Shown: positions 53,167-64,000 of the stretch, one piece after another | Position numbering within the stretch: position 1 is the stretch's first letter | Layout: each line of letters begins with the position of its first letter | Assembly (NCBI GenBank): GCA_030323885.1 | Contig: CM059198.1 | Coordinates: forward strand, 62,522,917 to 62,586,916 | Source of the DNA: Branchipolynoe longqiensis | Lineage: Eukaryota > Annelida > Polychaeta > Phyllodocida > Polynoidae | Length of the DNA stretch: 64,000 nucleotides | Direction of reading: 5' to 3' | Made by a program: the position numbers and the translations under genes | The notes under the pieces: model-generated | What the model saw: the letters and a program-made list of their open reading frames with translations, nothing else | What the model was told of the DNA's origin: nothing | The model's database searches: none

Positions 53167-53684
53167 GTCCTCCATGTGGCGTGTGGGCGATGATAGGGCC
53201 TCTTGTGACGGTCACACGTGTGCTGTGTGCGCGTGTGTGTGTGCGTGTGTAGTTTGTACGGGGCGGGTTGGCTGGTGGGTGTATGTGTATGTGTGTGTGG
53301 GTGGGTGTGGGGGTGGGTGTGGGGGTGGAGAGGTGTCCTACTACGCTACTCCTGGTATGGTGACTGCACCGCCGACACACAAACACACACACTCACACAC
53401 ACTGCTGTCTACCTGGTTTGGCCGTCCATGCCCCGGTGCACACTGGATATGGTCTGGGGAGGAAGCGTACAGTCTCACTTCACTCCCCCCCCTCCCCCTT
53501 ACAACACCCCCACCGCATCCCGACACACACCTCACCGCCTCCGCATCTCCCCCCCCCCCCATACTCCCACCTCCCTGCCCCCGCCACTCACACACCTAGG
53601 CACTCACGCACTCACGCACACAGTGATGTGTACGTAGAGCCCTGGTTTGCCCCCGCTACATCCTTACACCTGAATAAGGAAGGG
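53167..53684. other. GT/CA-rich low-complexity, no gene seen
   Basis: GTGTGTG, CACACA and C-run tracts yield overlapping frames on both strands with no recognisable protein. Confidence 0.5.
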
Positions 53685-56600
53685 TAAGGGCACACTATAA
53701 AATCCCTCAAGTTTAAGGTAAGGGCACACTATAAAATCCCTCACGTCTAAGGTAAGGGCACACTATAAAGTCTCTTACGCTTAAGGTAAGTGCACCACTA
53801 TAAAGTCTCATATGTTTAAGGTAAGAGCACACTATAAAGTCTCTCGTGTAAGGTAAGCGCACACTATCAACTCTCCCACCCTTCAGGTAAGCACACTCTA
53901 TAAACTCTCTCGGTTAAGGTAAGTGCACACTATAAAATCCCTCACGTCAAAAGTAAGAGCATACTATAAAATCCCTCACGTCTAAAGTAATCACACACTA
54001 TAAAATACCTCACGTCAAAAGTAAGAGCATACTATAAAATCCCTCACGTCTAAAGTAATCACACACTATAAAATCCCTCACGTCAAAAGTAAGAGCATAC
54101 TATAAAATCCCTCACGTCTAAAGTAATCACACACTATAAAATACCTCACATCTGAAGTAAGCACAAAGTATAAGATCCCACACGTGTAAGGTAAGTGCAC
54201 ACTATAAAATCCCTCACATCAAAAGTAAGAGCATACTATAAAATCGCTCACGTCTAAAGTAATCACACACTATAAAATACTTCACATCTGAAGTAAGCGC
54301 ACATTACAAGATCGAACATGTTTAAGGTAAGTGCACACTATAAACTCCCTCACGTTTAAAGTAAGTGCACACCATAAACTCTTTCACATCTAAGCTAAGG
54401 GCACACGATAAACTCTCTCAAACATAAGGTGAGCACACAAATTAAACTCTCTCACTTAAGCTAAGTGCACTCTATAAACTCTCTCACTTAAGGTAAGCGC
54501 ACAGTATAAACTCCCTCATGTCTAAGGTAAGTGCGCACTATAAACTGTCTCACTTTTAGGCTAAGCCCCACTATAACCTCCCTCACATTTAAGGTAAGCG
54601 CACACTATAAACTGTCTCACTTTTAGGCTAAGCCCCACTATAACCTCCCTCACATTTAAGGTAAGCGCACACTATAAACTACTTCACATTTAAGTTAGGC
54701 ATACACTATAAACTCCCTCATGTCTAAGGTAAGCCCACACTATGAACTATTTCACATTTAAGCTAATCGCACACTATAAACTACTTCACATGTAAGTTAA
54801 GTGCACACTATAAACTACTTCACATTTAAGTTAAGTGCACACTATAAACTACTTCACATTTAAGTTAAGTGCACACTATAAACTACTTCACATTTAAGTT
54901 AAGTGCACACTATAAACTACTTCACATCTAAGTTAAGTGCACACAATAAACTACTTCACATTTAAGCTGAGCACACACTATAAACTACTTCACATTTGAG
55001 TTAAGTGCACACAATAAACTACTTCACATTTAAGTTAAGCACACACTATAAACTACTTCATATTTATGTTAAGTGCATACTATAAACTACTTCACATTTA
55101 AGCTAAGTGCACAATATAAACTACTTCACATTTAAGCTAATCACACACTATAAACTACTTCACATTTAAGCTAATCACACACTATGAACTACTTCACATT
55201 TGAGTTAAGTGCACACCATAAACTACTTCACATTTAAGTTAAGTGCACACTATAAACTACTTCACATTTAAGCTAAGTGCACAATATAAACTACTTCACA
55301 TTTAAGTTAAGTGCACACTATAAACTACTTCACATTTAAGCTCAGTGCACAATATAATCTACTTTACCTTTAAGCTAAGTGCACACTATAAACTACTTCA
55401 CATTTGAGTTAAGTGCACACAATAAACTACTTCACATTTAAGTTAAGTGCACACTATAAACTACTTCACATTTAAGTTAAGCACACACCATAAACTACTT
55501 CACATTTAAGTTAAGTGCACACTATAAACTACTTCACATTTAAGTTAAGCACACACTATAAACTACTTCACATCTAAGCTGAGCGCATACAATAAACTAC
55601 TTCACATTTTAGCTAAGTGCACAATATAAACTACTTCACATTTAAGTTAAGTGCACACTATAAACTACTTCACATTTAAGCTGAGCACACACTATAAACT
55701 ACTTCACATTTAAGTTAAGCGCACACTATAAACTACTTCACATTTAAGCTGAGCGCATACTATAAACTACTTCACATTTAAGTTAAGTGCACACTATAAA
55801 CTACTTCACATTTAAGCTGAGCACACACTATAAACTACTTCACATTTAAGTTAAGCACACACTATAAACTACTTCACATCTAAGCTGAGCGCATACTATA
55901 AACTACTTCACATTTTAGCTAAGTTCACAATATAAACTACTTCACATTTAAGTTAAGTGCACACTATAAACTACTTCACATTTAAGCTGAGCACACACTA
56001 TAAACTACTTCACATTTAAGTTAAGCGCACACTATAAACTACTTCACATTTAAGCTGAGCGCATACTATAAACTACTTCACATTTTATCTAAGTGCACAA
56101 TATAAACTACTTCACATTTAAGTTAAGCACACACTATAAACTACTTCACATTTAAGCTAATCACACACTGTAAACTACTTCACATTTAAGCTAAGTGCAC
56201 AATATAAACTACTTCACATCTAAGCTGAGCGCACACTATAAACTACTTCACATTTAAGCTGAGCACACACTATAAACTACTTCACATTTAAGTTAGGCGC
56301 ACACTATAAACTACTTCACATTTAAGCTGAGCGCACACTATAAACTACTTCACATTTAAGCTGAGCGCACGCTATAAACTACTTCACATTTAAGCTAAGT
56401 GCATACTATAAACTACTTCACATTTAAGCTAAGTGCACAATATAAACTACTTCACATTTAAGCTAAGTGCACACTATAAACTACTTCACATTTAAGCTCA
56501 GTGCACACTATAAACTACTTCACATTTAAGCTAAGTGCACACTATAAACTACTTCACATTTAAGCTAAGTGCACAATATAAACTACTTCACATTTAAGCT

Positions 56601-59332
56601 AAGTGCACACTATAAACTACTTCACATTTAAGCTCAGTGCACACTATTAACTACTTCACATTTAAGCTCAGTGCACACTATAAACTACTTCACATTTAAG
56701 TTAAGCGCACACTATAAACTACTTCACATTTAAGCTGAGCACACACTATAAACTACTTCACATTTAAGTTAAGCGCACACTATAAACTACTTCACATTTA
56801 AGCTGAGCGCATACTATAAACTACTTCACATTTTAGCTAAGTGCACAATATAAACTACTTCACATTTAAGTTAAGCACACACTATAAACTACTTCACATT
56901 TAAGCTAATCACACACTGTAAACTACTTCACATTTAAGCTAAGTGCACACCATAAACTACTTCACATTTAAGTTAAGTGCACACTATAAACTACTTCACA
57001 TTTAAGCTAAGTGCACAATATAAACTACTTCACATTTAAGTTAAGTGCACACTATAAACTACTTCACATTTAAGCTCAGTGCACAATATAATCTACTTTA
57101 CCTTTAAGCTAAGTGCACACTATAAACTACTTCACATTTGAGTTAAGTGCACACAATAAACTACTTCACATTTAAGTTAAGTGCACACTATAAACTACTT
57201 CACATTTAAGCTGAGCGCATACTATAAACTACTTCACATTTAAGTTAAGCACAAACTATAAACTACTTCACATTTAAGTTAAGCACACACTATAAACTAC
57301 TTCACATCTAAGCTGAGCGCATACTATAAACTACTTCACATTTTAGCTAAGTGCACAATATAAACTACTTCACATCTAAGTTAAGTGCACATTATAAACT
57401 ACTTCACATTTAAGCTGAGCACACACTATAAACTACTTCACATTTAAGTTAAGCGCACACTATAAACTACTTCACATTTAAGCTGAGCGCATACTATAAA
57501 CTACTTCACATTTAAGTTAAGTGCACACTATAAACTACTTCACATTTAAGGTGAGCACACACTATAAACTACTTCACATTTAAGTTAAGCACACACTATA
57601 AACTACTTCACATCTAAGCAGAGCACATACTATAAACTACTTCACATTTTAGCTAAGTTCACAATATAAACTACTTCACATTTAAGTTAAGTGCACACTA
57701 TAAACTACTTCACATTTAAGCTGAGCACACACTATAAACTACTTCACATTTAAGTTAAGCGCACACTATAAACTACTTCACATTTAAGCTGAGCGCACAC
57801 TATAAACTACTTCACATTTTAGCTAAGTGCACAATATAAACTACTTCACATTTAAGTTAAGCACACACTATAAACTACTTCACATTTAAGCTAATCACAC
57901 ACTGTAAACTACTTCACATTTAAGCTAAGTGCACAATATAAACTACTTCACATCTAAGCTGAGCGCACACTATAAACTACTTCACATTTAAGCTGAGCAC
58001 ACACTATAAACTACTTCACATTTAAGTTAAGCGCACACTATAAACTACTTCACATTTAAGCTGAGCGCACACTATAAACTACTTCACATTTAAGCTGAGC
58101 GCACGCTATAAACTACTTCACATTTAAGCTAAGTGCATACTATAAACTACTTCACATTTAAGCTAAGTGCACAATATAAACTACTTCACATTTAAGCTAA
58201 GTGCACACTATAAACTACTTCACATTTAAGCTCAGTGCACGCTATAAACTACTTCACATTTAAGCTAAGTGCATACTATAAACTACTTCACATTTAAGCT
58301 AAGTGCACAATATAAACTACTTCACATTTAAGCTAAGTGCACACTATAAACTACTTCACATTTAAGCTCAGTGCACACTATTAACTACTTCACATTTAAG
58401 CTCAGTGCACACTATAAACTACTTCACATTTAAGTTAAGCGCACACTATAAACTACTTCACATTTAAGCTGAGCACACACTATAAACTACTTCACATTTA
58501 AGTTAAGCGCACACTATAAACTACTTCACATTTAAGCTGAGCGCATACTATAAACTACTTCACATTTTAGCTAAGTGCACAATATAAACTACTTCACATT
58601 TAAGTTAAGCACACACTATAAACTACTTCACATTTAAGCTAATCACACACTGTAAACTACTTCACATTTAAGCTAAGTGCACAATATAAACTACTTCACA
58701 TCTAAGCTGAGCGCACACTATAAACTACTTCACATTTAAGCTGAGCACACACTATAAACTACTTCACATTTAAGTTAAGCGCACACTATAAACTACTTCA
58801 CATTTAAGCTGAGCGCACACTATAAACTACTTCACATTTAAGCTGAGCGCACGCTATAAACTACTTCACATTTAAGCTAAGTGCATACTATAAACTACTT
58901 CACATTTAAGCTAAGTGCACAATATAAACTACTTCACATTTAAGCTAAGTGCACACTATAAACTACTTCACATTTAAGCTCAGTGCACGCTATAAACTAC
59001 TTCACATTTAAGCTAAGTGCATACTATAAACTACTTCACATTTAAGCTAAGTGCACAATATAAACTACTTCACATTTAAGCTAAGTGCACACTATAAACT
59101 ACTTCACATTTAAGCTCAGTGCACACTATTAACTACTTCACATTTAAGCTCAGTGCACACTATAAACTACTTCACATTTAAGCTCAGTGCACACTATTAA
59201 CTACTTCACATTTAAGCTAAGTGCACACTATTAACTACTTCACATTTAAGCTCAGTGAACACTATAAACTACTTCACATTTAAGCTCAGTGTACACTATT
59301 AACTACTTCACATTTAAGCTAAGTGCACACTA
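53685..59332 (+). repeat. 34-bp satellite, about 166 copies, with higher-order repeats
   Basis: The consensus monomer is CACACTATAAACTACTTCAC followed by ATTTAAGYTRAGYG. The left part (53685-54660) is diverged (TAAGGTAAGTGCACACTATA with CTCCCTCACGT). The centre and right are homogeneous. Variant monomers recur at 748-bp (22-mer) and 1734-bp (51-mer) spacing. It ends at a TTAA followed by a T-MITE terminus. No ORF. Confidence 0.96.
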
Positions 59333-59395
59333 TTAAAGCTGCCCAGTTCAATGAAAGCATAAACTTTTCAAAACCAAAACACTTACACCACATAC
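59333..59395 (+). mobile_element. T-MITE left-end fragment
   Basis: TTAAAGCTGCCCAGTTCAATG, then AAACTTTTCAAAACCAAAAC, as in the family; similarity then ends. Confidence 0.7.
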
Positions 59396-59960
59396 CAAAC
59401 TAGACTGTCTTAGAGAATATACTATAAGTTCTTCTCATTTCAGCTAAATGTGAGTACACAATAAACTAAATTAGAGTACACAATAAACTAAATTAGACTA
59501 CAGTGTACACCATACATTCTTCCTATTTGAGCAAATAATATACTAAAACTAGACTACAACATACACTATAAACTCCCTTAAATGTATGCTAAGCATACAC
59601 TATTAATTAGACTAGTCTAGAGTGTGCACCATACACTCTTCAAATTGTGTGCAAATAATATACTAAAACTAGACTACAACATACATTATAAACTCCCTTA
59701 AATGTATGCTAAGCATACACTATTAACTAAACTAGACTAGAGTGTGCGCCATACACTCTTCATATTTAAGAAAATAATATACTAGAAACTAAATTAGATT
59801 AACCTAGATCATAAAACTACACTGGAACATAAACTGTAAACTCCTCAAATTTAAGTACAGCATATTCTATAAATAAAATGAATTAGACTAGCCTGGAGCA
59901 TAAACTTACAGGTGCACACTACAAGGTAAACTAGACCAGAATGTAAACTATGCATTCATC
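59396..59960 (+). repeat. 120-bp degenerate tandem repeat
   Basis: AAATAATATACTAAAACTAG begins at 59533 and 59653 and a worn copy at 59772. Pieces such as CACTATAAACTCCCTTAAAT resemble the neighbouring 34-bp satellite. Confidence 0.75.
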
Positions 59961-60015
59961 ACCTTTTTTTATTGTTTGTTGTAGTTTTATGGTCTGGCAC
60001 CATTTAAGGTAATCA
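59960..60015 (-). mobile_element. SINE-1 tail fragment
   Basis: TTGTAGTTTTATGGTCTGGC then CACCATTTAAGGTAATCAC. Confidence 0.6.
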
Positions 60016-60048
60016 CATTTTAACTAAGCGACATAATAAACTAAGCAA

Positions 60049-60628
60049 AGCTGTGTTCACACACATAATTTTATGTCGACTTAGACAAGTCGATTTATAT
60101 GAATCGATTTAGTGGCGCATTTACACACACCAAATTTGAAAGTGTTTCGGCTGCTGGGAACCAGCAGCCTTAGTGGTGAGCCTGTAGCCGGCGAGCACTG
60201 CTATTTGTTTACTTTACGCTCCTCGATTTGACAATATGAATAACGACGCCGATGTAGCTGCTATGTTAATATCGCTTGGAATTTAGGGTTAATTTAATTA
60301 AATTCCATTATTTGAGTATGTAATTCTGTTAAATATGATCGCATTCAATAGATTTCGGCCTAATCGGTCCGTAACACTGCCGGGCACCAGTGTATAGTTA
60401 CACCTGAGCCTGTATCCGGTGAGCACCGCTATTTTACACTATCACCACGCGGGAACCAGCTATATCGATTCATATAAACTACCTCACGAAGGTGGTTTCC
60501 ATGAACCGATTTATACGAGTCGATTCAGCCCTAAATCGACACAGCATCGCATTCACACGGCAAATGTGTGTCGAACTAGGCAAGTCGATTTATATGAATC
60601 GATTTAAAGTGCATGTGTGAACACAGCT
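60049..60628. mobile_element. AGC-MITE carrying part of the foldback core
   Basis: The ends AGCTGTGTTCACACACATAA and GCATGTGTGAACACAGCT are inverted; TCGATTTATATGAATCGATT words lie near both ends. The interior 60190-60355 matches one arm of the core otherwise found in CAGG-MITEs (TTTGTTTACTTTACG, GAATTTAGGGTTAATTTAAT). Confidence 0.85.
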
Positions 60629-60970
60629 TATGACTATCGCATATCCTATATTAACTCCCAACATTTTAATCTAACAGCAACAGTGCGGTATAAAGTAAAT
60701 TAGATAACGCTAGAGCGTACGTTGTAAACTCTCACATTTAAACTAAATACACACTGTAAAACTAGCCTAGAAATATATACTGTAAACTAAAGTAGAAATG
60801 CACACTGTAAGCTCAACTAGATTACAGTCCCAGGGATGAACGATCTCGGCGATTTGATCGGTTTCGCCAATTTTCTTTTTAATTTTACTTTGATTTAATT
60901 GTCGATTTCTGACAATCAAGAACCATTTTGATAATTTGAAAATGGCTTCCATTCTCTCAATCTATTTACG
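60629..60970. other. No gene seen
   Basis: AT-rich sequence with satellite-like words (ACACTGTAAACT). No motif recognised. Confidence 0.4.
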
Positions 60971-61278
60971 TTAAGTTGCATAGTCCGATGGCTTTTCAGT
61001 TTTTTGTGTGATTTTTAGAGTTAAATATATTAGGTTAATTGTTATAATCTATCTGACTCCAGCTTGAAGTAACGTTTATTATAAATGGCGGAAAGAGTAC
61101 CCTATGTGGCAGCAGCGGGTTTCCTCCAAAGAAATATGTCAGAATGACCATATGTTTGACGGCCAATAGCCGATGATAAAAGTCAATGTGCTCTAGAGAC
61201 ATCATTAAATAAAACAAACTTTCTTTTTTTAAATGGCTAACTTTTGAGATATTTGAACTTCAAACATGCTAAATTACA
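60971..61278 (-). mobile_element. T-MITE, 3' truncated, with SINE-2 inside
   Basis: TTAAGTTGCATAGTCCGATGG at the left. The body resumes after the SINE with AAATGGCTAACTTTTGAGAT and stops at CAAACATGCTAAATTAC. Confidence 0.87.
61090..61229 (+). mobile_element. SINE-2 copy, 5' truncated, 8-bp target duplication
   Basis: GGGTTTCCTCCAAAGAAATA to the tail TTAAATAAAACAAACTTTCT. TAAATGGC stands on both sides (61082-61089, 61230-61237). Confidence 0.93.
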
Positions 61279-61513
61279 ACCAAAACCCCAAAGAACCAAC
61301 CAAACCATATTGTCGACCATTCTGATACAAACTCTCCCTTCATCCCACCCCCACCCCACCCCCACCCCCACCCCCCACCCCCACTCTCCATCAACGTCAT
61401 CTGAACGCTGCTGAAATGTGGGGCGACCTCAGAAAATAAAGTTGGAGTGAGTTTTTGTGAATAACTCGTTATGTGTGGACAATGTGGGAGAGGTGGGGAG
61501 GGCTGACTGATGG

Positions 61514-61547
<34 letters not shown>
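61279..61547. other. No gene seen; C-rich and GT tracts
   Basis: A CCCCACC run lies at 61343-61385, and a GT microsatellite at 61516-61547 next to the SINE-1 tail. Confidence 0.6.
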
Positions 61548-61548
<1 letters not shown>

Positions 61549-61881
61549 TTAGATGGTTATTGGAGTTTTACATCATGGCAACATCTAAGGTCATATCACG
61601 ACAGGTACTGACTTGTGACAGTGCACACTCATGGTGACTTTATAGTGCTGCCCCACTGGGAAATCAGGACTCCAGCACCATGGCCCAATATCCCACACAG
61701 TCACGTTATCCCAGACACTAAGCTAACCAGTCCTTGCCCTATCCTAGTAATGCCGAGCGCCAGGCTAGGAAGCGACATGTATCAATTTGATAAGTCATTG
61801 GTTTGACTCGACCGGGTATCAAACTCCCGATCTCCCTCACGCGAGGCCCGCCCTCTGCCGATTCGTCTACCGCACCCGGTG
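61548..61881 (-). mobile_element. SINE-1 copy, full length
   Basis: ATTGGAGTTTTACATCATGG through CTACCGCACCCGGTG. Confidence 0.9.
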
Positions 61882-62464
61882 TATGTGTGTGTGTGTGTAC
61901 GTGTGCGTGTGTGTGAGGGGTGAGGGTCGGGGGGGTCACTCTACGGTTAGAATCCGCTGTAGGGTGAGAGCTAGACTTATATTGGCCGTCATGGTCCGAT
62001 GACTCTGATACGCCCTGAGGGAAGAAATGAAAGGCTAGTTGGAATTTATTTTGTTAAGTCTTTATTTTTTTCCTGATTAACATGAATGGTATAAAGAGGA
62101 ACAAAGTCCCGTAAGAAGAGTAGAGAAAAGGGAAAAGGAAAAAGTGAAATAAACTAAATTAAGGGTGGTTGGATAGGTGGAAAAGTTGGAGGTGTAGACG
62201 GGTTGCCTACTGGAGGGGAATTGACTCCAGTGAGGAGCAGCAGGGCAGGGGGGGGGAGGTGGAGAGGGGGCGCCAAAGGCGGGAAGCCCGAAATGCGGGG
62301 GTAGGGAGAGAGGGAGGAGCCGCGATGGGGAAGGGGGGGGGGCGACTCTTCCACCACCAATGTCCCACAAGACCAATGTCACACAAGACACTTTCCGAGA
62401 ATTGCGATTTCATATATTTGCATATATATATATATATATACATATATAATTGTTGGTGTTAAGT
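61882..62464. other. No gene seen
   Basis: GT tract at 61885-61915, purine-rich sequence at 62095-62340 (GAGGGGGCG, GGGGGGG runs), and a TA run near 62423. Pro-rich minus-strand frames are compositional. Confidence 0.45.
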
Positions 62465-62630
62465 GAACTCAGTTAATGAGCAGAGGCGAGTCATGGCGCC
62501 ACCGTCGGAGCTGAGGTTGAGTAGGCTGAAGCGGTAGATGATTACCCCGAGGCACCACCTCCCGATTACTGGTGGTGGATGTGAGGAGTGAGTGTGGAAT
62601 TCTGGGTTGGTATACTCATATAATTCTTAT
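62465..62630 (-). repeat. Dispersed repeat shared with 18640-18798
   Basis: TGGCGCCACCGTCGGAGCTG, AGGTTGAGTAGG and GGTATACTCATATAATTC are the inverse of the first copy. Confidence 0.75.
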
Positions 62631-62671
62631 ACACCATATATATAATATATATATAATAATGTTGTATTATT

Positions 62672-62872
62672 ACGACCAGACGAGATGGCTGAATTGGTTA
62701 CCGTCCGTGTCCCGTTTTGATAGATCGTGGGGTTCGAACGTTGGTTGAGTCAACCCAATTACTGAAAAATTGATACTTGTCTCTTCCGAGCCAGGTGCAC
62801 TGTCACAAGTCGGTACCCATCCTGATATAACCTTAGATGTTGCCAGGATGTAAAATTCCAACAACCAACCAA
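62672..62872 (+). mobile_element. SINE-1 copy with internal deletion, second head type
   Basis: CCAGACGAGATGGCTGAATT head; after TCTCTTCCGAGCCAGG it jumps to TGCACTGTCACAAGTCGG and the tail TGTAAAATTCCAACAACC. Confidence 0.85.
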
Positions 62873-63229
62873 CCTGTGACCCAGCCTGCTGGGTCCTAGC
62901 TTCACTCCTTGAATGACCAGCGGAACTCAGAATACCGATATTGTGTGTGAGTCAACAACTGTGTCAACCCACCAAAAGCGTTTAAATTTGTGGGACTCAA
63001 TCACCCAAGTCCTCACCCTGCTCGCCGTTGAGCCCATTTCAATATTTATTTGATGTACAAAAACAAGAACCAACCTTAGTGTACGTAATTCATGATAGGC
63101 CCCCAGCCACAAATTCGCACCCACCACCTCTGGTCACCCTGAAACTCACCGGACCGTGACGGCCACAGTACAACATCCTATAGGTGGCGCCACCAGTTGC
63201 CAATCTGGAACTCCCCAAGATCATGTCAG
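62873..63229. other. No gene seen
   Basis: Unique sequence. A 66-codon minus-strand frame has no recognisable motif. Confidence 0.35.
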
Positions 63230-63559
63230 GTTGATTTTTGGAGTTTTATGTCCTGGCAACATCTAAGGTCCTATCAGGATGGGTACCGACTTGTGACAGT
63301 GTGCACTCATGGCAACTTTATAGTGCTGCCCCACTGGAAGATCAAGCTACTTGGCACCGTGACCTGATGTCTCACTCAGTCCCATTATCCTGACACTGAG
63401 CTAACCCATCCTTGCCCCTATCCTATTAATGCCGAGTCCCAAGCTAGGAAGCGCCAAGTATCAATTTTAAAGTCATTGATTTGACTCGACCAGGGAGCCA
63501 AACTCCCGACCTTTCGCACGCAAGGTCCATGCTCTACCGATTAGGCAACTGCGCCAGGT
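63230..63559 (-). mobile_element. SINE-1 copy, full length
   Basis: TTTGGAGTTTTATGTCCTGG to the head end GGCAACTGCGCCAGG. Confidence 0.9.
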
Positions 63560-63687
63560 ACAACAGGTCCGGAAGGGGCTACCCTATCCCAATGCCGTAC
63601 CATGGGGTTTGGCTGCCTCCACCTGACATGGGCAACTATAAACCATAGCTGGTGTACAGACATAATGTTGCCTAATGCCCCCTCCGT

Positions 63688-64000
63688 GACCTGGTGCCGT
63701 GGCCATATCGGCAGAGCCTGGGCCTCTCGGGCAGAAGGTCGGGAGTTTAGTTCTCGGTTGAGTCAAACCATTGAGTAATAAAATTTACACCTGTGACTTC
63801 CTAGCCTGACGCTCGCTATTAATACGATAGGGCAAGGATTGGTTAGCTCAGTATCAGGATAATGTAACTGAGTGGGATATCAGGTCATGGTGCCGGCAGC
63901 CTGATTTTCCAGTAGAGCAGCACTATATAGTCCCATGAGTGCACACTGTCACAAGTCAGTACCCTTCCTGATATGACCTTAGATGTTGCCAGGACGTAAA
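63688..64000 (+). mobile_element. SINE-1 copy, runs to the window edge
   Basis: The head ACCTGGTGCCGTGGCCATAT and full body; the tail CCAGGACGTAAA is cut by the end of the window. Confidence 0.9.

Noticed and set aside
53685..59332. CRISPR-like array (regular short repeats)
   Set aside because: Contiguous 34-bp monomers with no unique spacers in an animal genome: a satellite.

Overview
This is a repeat-dense intergenic stretch of an animal genome, most likely a lophotrochozoan and probably a mollusc. The basis is several tRNA-headed SINE families (one 3' tail is of a kind I recall from mollusc genomes, unverified), non-LTR retrotransposon fragments, many palindromic MITEs, long satellites and a tyrosine-recombinase (YR) retrotransposon. 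I found no host gene with convincing exons. Every long open frame is either transposon-encoded or a by-product of a tandem repeat.

The centrepiece is a 6.55 kb YR retrotransposon at 34805-41355, coded on the minus strand, with Ngaro/PAT-type split direct repeats (B2 - gag - pol - A2/B1 - A1). It encodes a gag-like protein with a C-terminal Cys/His cluster, then RT-RNase H, then, in the same frame after a single TAG codon, a tyrosine recombinase. The recombinase is frameshifted just before its catalytic tyrosine. A1 and A2 (116 bp) are identical and B1 and B2 (253 bp) differ at one base, so the insertion is recent. Its ends meet at the trinucleotide AAT, which is also present at the internal B1/A2 junction (the inferred circle junction) and in the target. 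A solo A-B remnant of a related element lies 1.4 kb away (42743-43155), inserted at the same nucleotide of the same target: the terminal repeat of a TTAA-flanked MITE. This suggests a sequence-specific YR retroelement.

Layout. 1-5.4 kb: MITEs and SINEs, including a 1.2 kb DNA transposon remnant (2583-3781). 5.45-7.17 kb: 27-bp and 43-bp minisatellites. 7.4-34.8 kb: dense SINEs, MITEs, TA-rich microsatellites, an ETS-site-bearing tandem repeat (27.35-27.95 kb) and two LINE reverse-transcriptase fragments. 34.8-41.4 kb: the GC-rich YR element. 41.4-44.7 kb: nested SINE/MITE/solo repeat. 44.7-45.9 kb: 13-bp GGTACC minisatellite. 46.2-47.1 kb: two abutting palindromic MITEs. 47.6-53.7 kb: simple-sequence-rich DNA, including TTAGG repeats. 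53.7-59.3 kb: 34-bp satellite with higher-order structure. 59.4-64 kb: degenerate tandem repeats, MITEs and SINEs.

Working family names used below. SINE-1: about 335 bp, tRNA head, tail ending in a TGTTGCCAGGACGTAAAAC-like motif. SINE-2: about 340 bp, tail CTCTAGAGGCGTCGTTAAAT. SINE-3: head GTGGCGGAGTGGTTAGAG. T-MITE: about 350 bp, TTAA target, TIR AGTTGCATAGTCCGATG. TC-MITE: TIR AAGGCCCTGTCACAC, TA target. CAGG-MITE: TIR CAGGGGCC. AGC-MITE: TIR AGCTGTGTTCACA. These names are mine, not database names.
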